Positions 1 through 11,130 of a stretch of 64,000 bases of DNA are shown here, piece by piece. Source of the DNA: Sphaerosporella brunnea (lineage: Eukaryota; Ascomycota; Pezizomycetes; Pezizales; Pyronemataceae); contig VXIS01000048.1 in the NCBI GenBank assembly GCA_008704415.1, positions 124,001 through 188,000 on the forward strand. Direction: 5' to 3'. The notes below the pieces were generated by a model, which saw nothing but the letters and a program-made list of their open reading frames with translations, did no database searches and was not told the origin of the DNA. The translations under genes and the position numbers were made by a program. Each line of letters begins with the position of its first letter. The first letter of the stretch is position 1.

Positions 1-508
1 ACTGACCGGAAAGGGCATCGGCGCCGCGGCAGGGACTAACAGTGGAGGAGACCGGAGAAGGCCGCCTGATAACATCAGCGGGCTCCGGAGGGAAGAAACT
101 TATTATGTGGCCATGGAGGCGCAAGCTTATTAGGGTGCGCCTAGGTGCTGAAAGAAGGAAGAGTAATTCCCTAACGCCTCGGGTGTGGACCGGACAGTCG
201 CTTTTTTGAAGAAATGGTTGGATGTGCCATAAGATACCTTTTGTTTTTCTCTGTAGATATTATCACTGAGGCCATGTATACAAACCTCCACTAACTGGCT
301 GCTCAGCCTCAGCTGTGGAAAGTTGTTGTATTTGCCACTCCCGATGTGATGGCGTGTGTTTGCCTGCTGTCCAACACCGGAACCCGCTACAACCACATAC
401 GTTCACACCAAAACACCACGCTTGTTCTGCCCTTGATTTTCATTCTTATTGTTATCCCCCAGTTATTACGGCCCCACTCAATGGGCTGGAGCTGTCCGTA
501 ATCTTGTT
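1..508. other. Upstream region of the first gene
   Basis: No gene could be supported in this stretch. It ends just before the first in-frame ATG of the large membrane protein. The reading frame stays open and looks coding back to a possible splice acceptor at 461-462 (CCCCCAG), so an additional 5' exon may lie in this interval or beyond the window edge. Confidence 0.4.
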
Positions 509-3500
509 ATGGAATATCGACCCAGATCGGCACCACCACCTCCTCACTCTCCACAGACTCTCCGTTCTTTTCAGTCCCATACAGCTGAGGACCTTGAGGT
601 ACTGACCCCCGAGGTCCTCGAGGTAGTATAGCGCTGACCTGCTACATCATAGCGTCGTTCCAGGTCCTCCGTTGGCGATCACTCCAGCTCAACTGCTACA
701 GAGGGGACTTCGACTTCTCTTCTCCACCGCGTCAGGGCTTTTATTTCGCCCAGCAGCATCGATATATCATTTACCGGGGAAGTAGAACATCCTAATGAGA
801 ATGCGCCGACCAGACCGAGGTCCCATGCTACGATATCCTTTTCTGGGGAGGACCACGAAAAGGGGAGTGTCAGAGACTCGAATTTCAGGGTGGGGAGTTT
901 ACTCGCCCCTGGGTTCATGGACGGTGGGGACGAGGATCCAGTTGTGACACCGTCGAGTAACCATGGCTATCAATCAGACCCCGATCTCGACGAAGTAGTC
1001 CGGATTGGAAGCGTGGCCCAGAAAACCGTGGCAGCATCCATCGTGGAGGAACCGAGCCCCACATTAGGCCGGCCACATTTCTCGCACGCATCTATTCCTG
1101 CCGATATAGGTCGAACGGTGATAACGAAGAGATCGAAACGTCGGAGCTTGGGAAAGATAACGCCTTCTCCTGCAGCATCCGGAGTTGGAGCTGTTGGTGC
1201 CTTGGCCGAGGCATATCCTTCTGAGGACGAAGGCATAGATGATCCGAAAGCCATACGACGACGGGTTATGTCCCGGTCAATTACTGGAGCAAGATCTGGA
1301 ACGGCGAAAGATCCGATCATCCAAATATATGATGATAGTTCTTCAATGGATTCGTGTGTGAATTCTCCAGATCTTTTCGCTAGGCCACTTCATGTCGGCT
1401 CTCCCGTCCAACGAGAGCCAGAAACTCCTACCAATACCATTGCTACACCGCCTCCACTCATTGGAATCTTTCCTGCTTCTGATTCTGAGAATGTTCCGCA
1501 TTCGCCGACATCAGAGCAATTCTTCCAGGATTCAGGGGTCCGCACGCCACCAGAGCAGTCTATGTTGGCACACACCGGTGCATCCACCCCCGAAGATGTG
1601 GAGCCAGGCACTGCAATTGTCGAGCGAGGGACCGAGACTGAGTTTGACTACGATGAATACGCCGAAGTGAAGTATGGGCCGCCAGGGGCGTCTACAGTGC
1701 CTACCAAACGTGGAACGCCAGCCGTGAATGATGACGGAGAAGGAGCCCGTCCAGAGAGCACTGAAACAGGTGATTTTGCTAGCATGTCCTCCAATGCCAA
1801 CTCCGATCCATTATCACTCGGATCCGGGCGGCACTCCACACCGGTAATCACTCGCTCCGAGGGACCGAAATCGAATTCAATAGCCCTGCGACGTTCGCGG
1901 GAGTTAGCCCAAGCTATATCCAGAAGCATGTCACCCATACGGGTCCGATCCGAGGATGGCACCGAGATTCCAGTCACAACGTCTCCATCGTTTACACGGA
2001 TCATTGGCGACCTGGAGGAGATGCTGAATCAGGCCCTCGAGCTGGCCGGGCGAGCAGTGAAGAGCTCAAACTCGGCTTTGGAACAACGTGACGCTAGCAT
2101 TCGGAGCGGGAGAAGCGTCAACGGCAGCATGATAAGCGCCTTTGGTGGCACTGAAATTGTGACAGCCCCAGAATCTGTTGCGGATCCAGATGAAGATATC
2201 AATGCTAAGAAGGAGGAACCGGCGGTGCATACAGTACCAGAGCCACGGAAGCAGAGACCACCGAAAACACCTGAGCCCACTGCACGGACGTCCAGCATGC
2301 CTAGCCCGGTAGCGGTTGGGTACAACGGGGAGACTCAGAGCCAGGTCAGCATGGCACAGATTGAGACACGACGTTCCAGCCAGGCCATCAGTAAGCACCA
2401 AGCTGGTGAACAGCCCACGAACCAGAAAATTAAAACACATGGAAAGAAACAACAAGCCAGCCTTGCAGCAAAGTCTTCAGATATGAAGGACCCACCGAGT
2501 GGAAGTGGCCACGTTCACAAAGGGAAGCAGCCCATCGGCGGAGCCACAACATGTCAGGATGATGATGGGTCAACAAGCCACTGTAGCCTGGCACACAAAG
2601 ACAAGAGGAAAATCAGCGCTTCTGCCGTCTACTCTGACAACGGCGATCCAACGAGCCAGAGTAGCGTAGCACACAAGAAAACGCATCGTGCCAAGCCTCA
2701 GGCGTTGAGCTCACCTCTTCCGCTCATCGACCTTCAGGAATCAGTAAGAGAGCGCGTTTGGCATCAACACTGGCAGGACATTTCGTCAGAGGGAATCTCA
2801 ACCAGAGCTGTGAAGGGTGGTAGCTTCCTGGGATTCGGGCCCAAATCCTCTACAACTTCAGGAAGCGACCGTTTCCGCATGGAGATGGGAAGGGATGGCG
2901 AGATCATTCTTGTTCGGCTCAATCACCAACCGTCACTGGCACCAGGACTCTTAGTCCCCAACGACGGCAAAAACATTCCCCGAAAGTACATGGGTGGATG
3001 GGAATGGAGTTTGTGGGGTAAAAGGTTCACCGCCGGGGTTTCCTGTGGGGTTGTAAGCTTGACAGGTTGGATAGTTGGAAGCTACCTTGCTGGGATTCCA
3101 AAGATACAGGCGCATCTGCAGATCAGTCCACAGCTTACCTTCATGGGAAATGTGTTTTTCTTCTTTGGCCTCGTCATTCCCACGCTGTTTTTCTGGCCCT
3201 TGCCTCTCCTCCATGGGCGGAAGCCATATCTACTGCTCTCCATTTCGCTCCTCCTTCCACTGCAGCTTCCACAAGCTTTGTCCTTACCTCCCTACACCAC
3301 GGAACCCAGAAGATGGGAAGGTTCTATGAAACCATATGTGATCTGCCTGCTTTTCTTCCGCTCGCTTTCGGGGTTGATCATCGGTTTTGCTTTCATGAAC
3401 GCTTTGGCCACCATTATGGATCTTTTCGGTCCAGACACCGGCGCTTGTTGTCGAGGTGGGGTGGTTTACAACAATCGTGTTCCCCTGGAAGGTCAAAATC

Positions 3501-4860
3501 AATACAATGCCGTCCCAGGCGGCGAATCCGGTGTGCGCATGGGTGTCTGGATTGGCGTCTTTACATGGCTGTTGGTAGGCTCGCCCGCTCTCGGATACTT
3601 ATTCGGTTCAATCACAATTGCTCGCAGTACTCCTGCCTGGGGCTTCTGGACGGTCATGATTCTCGCAGGCTTTCTGTTAGCATTGATTGTCGTCGCCCCT
3701 GAGGTTCGGCCGGCGTGGAAAAGACTTCAAATAACTGAGAATCCCCTTATAAGGAGGCCACGGTCGGGTCTGACGACCACGATCCCAGAAACAGTGGAGA
3801 GGGGCGAAATAAAGCTTGTCATGTACGGGAGATCACCCCAGTGGTGGTGGGAAGAGCTGTCTGCTGGCCTTTCATTGACTTGGAGAATGTTGCATCAAAA
3901 GGGCTTTCTGATTGTTGCAGTTTATTTTGGATGGGTCTTTGGTCATGTCCTGCTGGTGATGATTGTAAGACCCCTCATAACTTTTCCCTGTGTTCTTGTC
4001 ATTGAGACTGATCTTTCTTTGAGCTTTTGGCGGCCTTAATCACCCAAGAGTACAACTTCTCGGCCATTAATGTTGGCGTTGCAATATTTGCACTCTTCGT
4101 TGGAGCTCTGTTTGCAGTTCCAACCCAATTCTCGGTGTATTATTCGACCAACTTCCGTCATCGCTCGAGCATGACTATGCACAACAGAAACTATGGTCAC
4201 AGAAACGCGGGACAACATCCATACCGTCTTTGGTTATGGCTAGGTACTTTTTTGCTGCCGCTATCAAGTATCATGTTGACTGTTTCTGCGATGGGGCCTC
4301 CAGTTCACTTTATGATTCCTACATTTTTGGCTGCAGTGGTCTCTTTTTCTAGTGCCCTGGTTCTCGCGGAATGTTATATCTTAATGATGGATAATTTCGA
4401 CATATCGGATCTACCGGAACCACTGCTGGGTACCGGATCAGGCTCGATATCACAGGGTGCAAATTCCACACATCATCCCCATGGAACACAGCGGCCGACA
4501 AGCCTCACACAGTCGGATGATGACAATTTCACCACTTCCCACCCCTGTCTCAGCTCGGGATTGGCGATTTCTCACACCCTGGCCTTTCTATTTGGAGCGA
4601 TTGCAGTGGGCGTGAGCAGTAACATCGTGGAGGGCATGGGAGTTCGGAATGGATTGGGCGTTTACTCGGCTGTGACTGGCGCTCTGACTCTTGGACTGGT
4701 ATATGCACTTTGGAGGAGTAAAGAGGTAAGATTGGTCGAAGTCTTCGACGAGGATGGAGCCGAAAGGAATGCAAAAATCAGTCTGCTACAGAGGTCTTGG
4801 GGCTCGAGGTGGACAGAGGTCAATGGCATGGAATGGTGGGAGGACGAAAATTCAGTATAA
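509..4860 (+). CDS. Large MFS-like multi-pass membrane protein with long disordered N-terminus
   Basis: Predicted exons are 509-598, 653-3964 and 4024-4860, about 1412 residues. Intron 1 (54 bp) has a CTGAC branch-like site and a CATAG acceptor; intron 2 (59 bp) is phase 0. Residues 1 to about 810 are low-complexity and rich in Ser, Thr, Pro and Glu. They include three imperfect copies of a roughly 30-residue unit (about nt 2470-2700) with a D-x-P-T-S...AHK pattern. From about residue 815 hydrophobic spans follow, with a GRKPYLLL loop resembling the MFS loop 2-3 signature. About a dozen membrane segments are plausible, split by an insertion after the LFGPDTG motif. The family is a fungal MFS-type membrane protein of unknown substrate; plasma or vacuolar membrane location is inference. 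The start is uncertain: 509 is the first in-frame ATG, but coding-like sequence extends upstream of it. Confidence 0.8.
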
Positions 4861-5024
4861 TGTAGGAGTACTGGCACTGGTACTGATTCTGATGGATCTG
4901 CTTTTCTAGCTGGGGTAACATTGTTTAAGTAAAAATAATATGAAGAATGTGACATCATTTCAGCAAGTCGCGGTTAGGGTTACTCGACTTATCACTCTCA
5001 CATGCAGCTACACCGCTGTCAGCC

Positions 5025-5556
5025 ATGTCGCGCCTTTCAATACCTCAGCTCTCGACGCTGGCAATAACGCTGCGACTCTCCCCGCCACCCAAAAACATCA
5101 CACAGTCACGCGCCATCCTAAAGACTTTACAGCGCTTCGGTCAAGTCACAGCCTTCAAAGCTTTACGCGTATAACCCCCCCCCCCCCACTTTGCCCACAC
5201 AAGCTAACACTGACTGACACGGCCAACAGTTCCCCACGTCGATACAAACGTTTACACCAACGGCGCACGCGCTCTTTGCAAATGCGGGATCGGTGAACGC
5301 AGTAAAAACGGCGACGCCGCTAAAGGTGGATGGCATCGAGGTGACTGTGGTCGAGGACACGGGGCGGTGGGGCGGCAAGGAACACGAAGACTACCTGTTG
5401 CGCGCGAACGCGGTGGTCCGCAAGGAGGAGGGCGGCACGGGAATGATCGGCGTTGTCAGGGCTACCGGGGGCGGGTTTGGGATTTCGGGACGCAGACTGG
5501 GCGAGGGGATGGGAGAGGTTGGAGGCGTGTTTGCGAAGAAGAAGGAGGAGCAGTAA
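5025..5556 (+). CDS. Small conserved-looking two-exon protein, function unknown
   Basis: Exons 5025-5168 and 5230-5556 encode 156 residues. The 61-bp intron starts GTATAA, contains a poly-C run and ends CCAACAG, and it joins in phase 0. The N-terminal segment has amphipathic helix character (SRAILKTLQRFGQVTAFKAL), which recalls the first helix of an RNA-recognition-like fold followed by a strand. The C-terminus is rich in Gly and ends with KKKEEQ. No signal peptide or membrane segment is visible. I do not recognise the family. The ATG lies 164 bp after the stop of the upstream gene, so the two may share a compact terminator/promoter region. Confidence 0.65.
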
Positions 5557-6890
5557 CGTATAACGCCCCCCCGCCCCGCGGGGCGGGGGCTTGCTGGTGT
5601 TGCGCATCCAGTGGGGGAGAGGGCTGATTACTTCGGATTTGCTATCTAAGTGTTTTTGGTTTTACGTTATGTGCGGTCATGACGTATCAGCAAATGTGAG
5701 ACTACTATCTAGTACGGACAGTGGTTTACCAGTCCACAAAAAAAAAAAAAAAAAAAAAGGCGCAGAGCTTGGATTCTACCTACTAAGTAGTTACTTCTGT
5801 GGCTATCTCAGACCTTTCCTCTTGAAGAAAATTTTTTTTTATGTAAGGGGGCAGCGAGCATTAAAGCCGTTGTTGTGCTACCTGCGCGATCCACCAGTGT
5901 CTGCGGATCCGGGGGTTTCTTTTGCTTTTTTTCCCTCCTAGTGGTCGCACAGGCCTTGAACGTTGGTGAGGAGCCCATACATACTATCCCCCGCAGTGGC
6001 GAAAGAGCTGCATGAATTTGATTGGTTGCGTGCAACCTCATCTCTGAGTGATGTTTAGTGACCTCCCTTGCCACACAACGTTGCAACAACAACTCTTATT
6101 GTAACAGCAGTGCATAGAGATCGCGCCTCGCTGTAATTTTGGGGGGCTGCTGGGAAGTCAGTGTGGCAAAACCATCACCGCTTTGATAGGTATCTCTTGC
6201 TACCCGGGCCTTTCACACTCGCCAGCTTCCAACTCCGTCAGCCCTAGTCCGATTGCCTTGATTTTTTTTTGATTTGCCAGAATCCCCTCGAGCCGGACTT
6301 TCGAATTGTACCGTCGTTTCAGGACCGCCGCCGCCTGGCTTGCTGTATAGAGCTATATGTACTCTTCAATTTGACCTCGTGGTCGACGTGTTTGGATTAA
6401 AACTGAAGAAGTGATGGTGGGTTGTCGATGGGGTGTGCACTGGCATCGCCCCGGGCCGGCATGCTTTTGATATCACTCAGACTCGCTAACCGCTATGGCG
6501 AATTTAGCCCTTTGCAGCACTTTCGCCACTCGCAGAACAGAATGGAGCTCCCTGGAAGTGCAGAGGGCGCGGGGCATACGATTCGGCTACTGCTGCCTCA
6601 GATTTCATCAACCCACGCCTCAACAGAACGTCAACCAGCACAGCATCAACTCACATGGAAGTTGCAAAGTGCAGAAAAAAATAACATTGTGTGATAGTTA
6701 AAATCACAAGACTCGAAGTGGCCATTGTATCGCGCCGTAACCGCAGAAGAATTACCCTTACCCCCCAGGGATATGTACAACAACAACAAGAGAAAGGAGA
6801 AAAGAAGGCAAAAAAAAAAAAAAAAAAAACACCTAACACCTATTTACAATACAAGCCTGCAAAATGAAATGAACGACGGTGGAGTGGGTG
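5557..6890. other. Intergenic, no gene seen
   Basis: The stretch contains poly-A runs near 5739-5758 and 6810-6829 and a poly-T run near 5831-5840. Only short unconvincing open frames are present. A GGACAGTGGTTTACCAGTC stretch near 5715 resembles one near 30233 and may be a shared element end. Confidence 0.4.
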
Positions 6891-7436
6891 TCATCGAAAT
6901 ATCCACTCCTTCCCTCGCAGCTTCTCTCCTTCCTCGCGGTAGTGCCGTTTTGTCCACCCCCCTCTGCTGCCATTGATCCCCCCTACCACACCGCCCCCCT
7001 CTTCATCCACCGTAGCCCCCGCCTCCCCTTCTTCCTCCTCCCCGTCCTCCCCCTCCCCAGCCCGCGCGAGTACCTCGGCGCTAGTAATGAAGACGCAATT
7101 GGAATAGATTGGCGTACCGACTGTGTCCATCGAAGAGGAGGAGGAAGTGGACGAGCTGGGAGAATTGAGGGGGGGGAAGGCAGCGGGAGCCGCGTAGCTG
7201 CGCATGTTCAGACGCATTTGTTTTGTGCTGGGGGCAAAGATGCTGCCCGCGCCGGAGCCGTGGAGGGAGGAGAAGAGAGACGATACGTACATTGGCATCG
7301 AACTGGCGGCTGCGCGGCGAGCCATGGTGGCCGGTCGTTTCGTAGCGTCTTTTTCTGCCGTGGTGGGCATGGATGCTGGTTGGTTTGTTGGTTGTGTGTG
7401 TGTATGTGGTCTTGGGATACGCTTGAATTGAATCAA
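6891..7436 (-). CDS. Possible small protein, Ser/Ala/Glu-rich
   Basis: The minus-strand frame is open for 181 residues. A more natural start is at the internal methionines that precede TMARRAAASSMPM. Composition is basic and Ala/Ser-rich near the N-terminus, followed by a run of serines, then an acidic Glu/Gly stretch. A strong donor-like GTACGT lies soon after the MARRAAASS segment, so the true gene may be a short spliced protein and the distal frame may be noncoding. No family recognised. The acidic tail comes from CCT/CTC-rich DNA and could be chance. Confidence 0.35.
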   Translation of the reverse strand: MIQFKRIPRPHTHTQPTNQPASMPTTAEKDATKRPATMARRAAASSMPMYVSSLFSSLHGSGAGSIFAPSTKQMRLNMRSYAAPAAFPPLNSPSSSTSSSSSMDTVGTPIYSNCVFITSAEVLARAGEGEDGEEEEGEAGATVDEEGGGVVGGINGSRGGWTKRHYREEGEKLRGKEWIFR

Positions 7437-8138
7437 GAGAGTGAGGGTAGGTCTGGCTTTTTATGAAGAGAAAGCAAAATGCTTCGCTTTTCGAAGCAAG
7501 CCTCCTGGGCGAACCATGCAAGCAACAACTGAGTCAAGGCGGATGCAAGGGGTCGATGGTGGAGCATGTGCAAACAGGAACTGGCAGTTGTTGCCATAGG
7601 CGGACAGGCAACAGCTCAGGGCAGCATGCGGTTTGTGCTGTCGAGAGGTCGAAAAAAAAAAATCAAAAAAAAATCACCGTTCCCAGTTCGGTGGATCCAG
7701 GATCGGTTGGCTGGGTTGTTGTTGGATGGTTGCGTTCCCCCACAGAACCCATGCTGCCCCGCGTTGGACCATTTGGTTCACATAGGGTACCGCGGGGAAA
7801 GGCTTATCTCGCTATGCTCCGGGTTCTGCGGTGGAATGGGCCGCATTTTTGATCAGCGGTGGCTGCCGCGTGTATGTGTTGACGGTATTGTTGGTTCGGA
7901 AGTGAAACAGCAACCAGCTGAAACCCGCAATTGGGGGGGGGGGGGGTGCGTCCGCGGTGGAAAAGGAAAGCCAGTGAAAGAAAGGAAAGAATGGCATCGG
8001 AAGCCCCGAAAAGCACAGTCTATCCTGTGGATATATCGGGAAAAAGCAACGAAACAAACGACTGTGGAAAAAACCTGCTGGAAAGAGGGTACAGTGGTAT
8101 TTTTTGCGAGGTACATATTTTCTCGAGAGGGTATGCCG

Positions 8139-8483
8139 TTAATGACACCGGGGTCCGTGATGTTGTTCTGGCCGTGAAGTGTCCACGCATGTAAAGGTCA
8201 ACCCCTTCGACGAAGTCGGTGATGATGGAGCCTCCTTCCCCGGGCTCGTGCAATGATCGGCACGATCAACGGTGCCGGTGTTGGTGGTGTCGCCTTCTGT
8301 CGTCTCGCCTGATGCTCTTGTGGAGGTCTCACTGACAGGCGCTGCCACTCTCTCGTCGATCGTGCGCATTTCCGAACGCATAGCCAAGATTTTGTGGTTG
8401 CTGCCGAGGACGGTGGGGTGCGAAAGGTCGTCAAAGAGGCGGATTATTTTCTGTTCCGTTCGGTTTCGCGATTGAGGCGTCAT
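8139..8483 (-). CDS. Hypothetical small protein
   Basis: Starting at the ATG at 8483, the frame encodes 114 residues. The first half (TEQKIIRLFDDLSHPTVLG, then ILAMRSEMRTIDERV) has regular helix-forming coding character. The second half is Thr/Ser-rich and may be disordered or may be an intron read-through. No transmembrane segment, signal peptide or known motif was seen. The gene has no near neighbour on the same strand. A chance open frame cannot be excluded. Confidence 0.4.
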   Translation of the reverse strand: MTPQSRNRTEQKIIRLFDDLSHPTVLGSNHKILAMRSEMRTIDERVAAPVSETSTRASGETTEGDTTNTGTVDRADHCTSPGKEAPSSPTSSKGLTFTCVDTSRPEQHHGPRCH

Positions 8484-9650
8484 GCTTCGAGTGTTTAGAG
8501 AGGAGATCCCCAAGCACGCCGTTGGCTTCAAATATGCGGCACTCCCTTTTTGCCATTACGAGTGGATGTTTTAAGGTGCGAAGTTTGTACCTATCTAACC
8601 GCCAACCGTTGTTGGATACTTATCGCTCAGGTTTCCTCGGCCACTCAGGATCAAGCGCTCCCCAGGGTCCAGATAGCAAAGAGGGCTCCCGGTTCGAAAT
8701 TAGGGTTAAACGAGCCCAGCTGGTAACGTTATTTGATAGTCTACGACGCCATGATGCCCCCCCCACCCCGATTAGGCAATTTAATATGTGCTATCAGCTC
8801 AGAGAGCCGGTAGCTAAAGTGCACAAACCATTTGCACGGACGCTGTAGGCATCCGGTCCAGCCTCCAAAAAGATGAGAAATCTGTGCACTTGTGGTCAGC
8901 TGGACGTAAGTTGCCCAAGGGCGTCGATCCCGACCCTTTGTTCCTATGTCCAAATAAAGAACCGCATTCGCCACCTCATGGCCGAACTTCCCCACCCCTG
9001 AACGGGGCCGAGGACCAGATACTCCTCGTCGGGCTTCCCTCACTAACGGTCAGAGTTACCGAGTAGAAATCTCTGCATCATCACCGAGTCATAACGGAGC
9101 CGAAGTTTGCCCTCCTACCGCATAAACTCGCCAGCAAGAGACTAGTGGCAACCCGAGGCGAAGTGACGGTGATGTCCGGGCCTTCGTCATACCCATCACA
9201 GAATAAACTTCCACGGGCCCGACTTCCCTCCACCACTCAGCGCCCGTGTTTACGGTCACGGGTGTCAAAAAGATGATGATGGTAACTTGTCAAGGGCGGG
9301 GTTGGAGGTCGCCAGGTCAAAATATCGTTATCAGCGAAAAACTGTATTTCACCTGTGAACCTGAACCTACAGGTAGCGTGCTGGTAGTGACGTAGAATTA
9401 TGGTCAGAGTCGCTGTGAGGGTTGTGTGGGAGCCCGCAGCCTGAGGATATCAACCTGAAAAAAAACGGTCTGAGTAGAATTTTGGTTCTTGTGTTTTTGG
9501 AGGCTTTCTCATGATATTCGCTTCTCAAAAAATCGTGACATCGCTCTATCTACCGCAACATAGCGGCCCTCCAAACGCACCGCCACTTTTTTGAAACTTT
9601 GTCTGCTGACCACATCAGGCAAAGCAACTGGCCATTTGCAAAAACCTGCC
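8484..9650. other. Gene-free repeat-bearing DNA
   Basis: No coding region seen. A partial copy (about 9116-9150) of the inverted-repeat arm found at 9651 is present; it shares TACCGCATAAAC and AAGAGACT. Confidence 0.4.
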
Positions 9651-9944
9651 TACCGCATAAACCCAGAAACAAGAGACTCGACGGCGCGAATAGAACAGTG
9701 GAAAAACCTGTGAGGTGTGGATGAAATGTAATACCAGATTCGCGGATTTGTGAAAGTGGTGTTGCAGGGCCCACGGCACACCCGAACGTCCTCTCTCCAA
9801 AAAAATACGGTGTCAGTGGCAATTAGTGGTGAATTTCGCTCGGCTCCCGGTATGCATTTACCAATTTCACCCACACCTACCTCACACAGTTTTCTACTGT
9901 TCTGTTCGCGCCGTCGAGTCTCTTGTTTCTGAGTTTATGCGGTA
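9651..9944. repeat. Inverted repeat with ~80-bp arms
   Basis: The left arm at 9651-9728 and the right arm at 9864-9944 are near-identical in opposite orientation. The shared core reads AGAGACTCGACGGCGCGAA, with TACCGCATAAAC at the outer end. The spacer is about 135 bp. This is the structure of a small non-autonomous inverted-repeat transposon or foldback element. Confidence 0.75.
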
Positions 9945-10081
9945 CTTCACTGGGTGCCAGCCCTACGTAGCCGATATACTACCGTATCGTCCCTGTCTTA
10001 AGCAACGCGGGCCGGAGGGGTGGGGGTGTTGCCAAGCTATCAAAAAGTTCATTTCTAAAGACTTCGCGCGCGGGCGATGCT

Positions 10082-10235
10082 GTACCGTAGAGCTTCGGTA
10101 CTAAGGCAATTTCACCGGATCCAAAGCACGGGTCCTTTTCAAGTAAACCCGGGGCAATTGAGCCGAAGATGGTGTGGAGGATGGTGGGCGGATGACGAAA
10201 AGGCTGGTCTGCCCGCGCCGCGGAACGAAACTGAG
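10082..10235 (+). repeat. Left arm of 150-bp inverted repeat
   Basis: Reads GTACCGTAGAGCTTCGGTAC onward to GGAACGAAACTGAG. Its reverse complement recurs at 10428-10575 with high identity. Confidence 0.85.
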
Positions 10236-10427
10236 AAGGGATGTGCAGCAAACAATTGTGACCCCGGAAGCACCCAACTTGAACATGGCGCCCAAGCTCA
10301 ACACCGGACCGAATACAGTAAACGGAGCGGATTCTGGCTGGCTGGCGTCCATGTTTTATTTGCTTTTGTTTGAAATGGTTGAAATTCGAGGTCGCATAAT
10401 CAAGAGCTTTTTTATGACACCCGCGCA

Positions 10428-10575
10428 GATGAGTTTCGTTTCGCGGCGAGCCTTTTCGTCATCCCCCACCATCCTCCCCACCATCTTCGGCTCAATTGCC
10501 CCGGGTTTACTTGAAAAGGACCGTGCTTTGGATCCGGTGAAATTGCCTTAGTAAGTACCGAAGCTCTACGGTACC
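10428..10575 (-). repeat. Right arm of 150-bp inverted repeat
   Basis: Reverse-complement copy of 10082-10235. It differs by a few substitutions and by short insertions and deletions, for example a TACT insertion near the outer end. Confidence 0.85.
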
Positions 10576-10819
10576 GGCACCATTTCTGGACCTGCTCAGG
10601 ACGGGGAAACGCCGGAGGAGGTGCCATTGCGCATGCCGCTCACCAAGTACCCGCGCCCCGCCTTTTGATCATCATCAAAGTTGTGTGCAAACCCCAAATT
10701 GTGACCGCGACGTCTAATCCCACCAATAGAAAACCCTCGACACCCGCAACCTTACCACCCCCCTCCGGCCCAGAACGATACGGTAGTACCACCTCGGCCC
10801 GAGAGTTGCTGCCATAGCA

Positions 10820-10913
10820 CCGTATTAACTCTATCTTAAGAACCGGTGGCTGAGTGACTTCTCCACATGGCGCAGTGACTCAGCCATTGGGGCTTAAGAT
10901 AGAGTTAATACGG
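10820..10913. mobile_element. 94-bp MITE-like hairpin element
   Basis: Perfect 21-bp terminal inverted repeats begin CCGTATTAACTC and end ATCTTAAG. Further in, TGGCTGAGT and ACTCAGCCA pair as well, so nearly the whole element can fold back. The terminal sequence, including TCTATCTTAAG, recurs at 61921-62084. Confidence 0.8.
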
Positions 10914-11130
10914 CAGTTCTTGATGGCATAGAATCACGATGCCTCACGGAATCCTCATGATCTGATCTTCGTAAATTAACAAAACCTCTAGAAAAAGTAG
11001 CGTAAATTGATTCAGAGCACCAAAAAGTCGCCCCAAAAAGATTTCACCGAATCCTCGGAAAAAAAAAAGGGTATATATTGAACCAAAAAAAAAAAAAAAC
11101 GCGCGCACATGAACCATCCCCATCTCCCCA

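Larger units (their letters stand above)
9982..10783. mobile_element. TA-flanked 802-bp element with CCGTATCGT ends and large internal inverted arms
   Basis: The ends are CCGTATCGT at the left and ACGATACGG at the right, each bordered by TA. Next to the ends both sides carry a related GGGCCGGAGGGG stretch. Inside is a long inverted repeat, 10082-10235 against 10428-10575, nearly identical over about 150 bp apart from short indels. No transposase open frame is present, so the element is non-autonomous. The termini match those of the elements at 10820, 20035 and 61921. Assignment to a TA-inserting (Tc1/mariner-like) superfamily is inference. Confidence 0.7.

Noticed and set aside
7566..8177. 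Open frame of 203 codons on the plus strand
   Set aside because: Runs through poly-A and poly-G tracts and overlaps other weak frames; no family signal.
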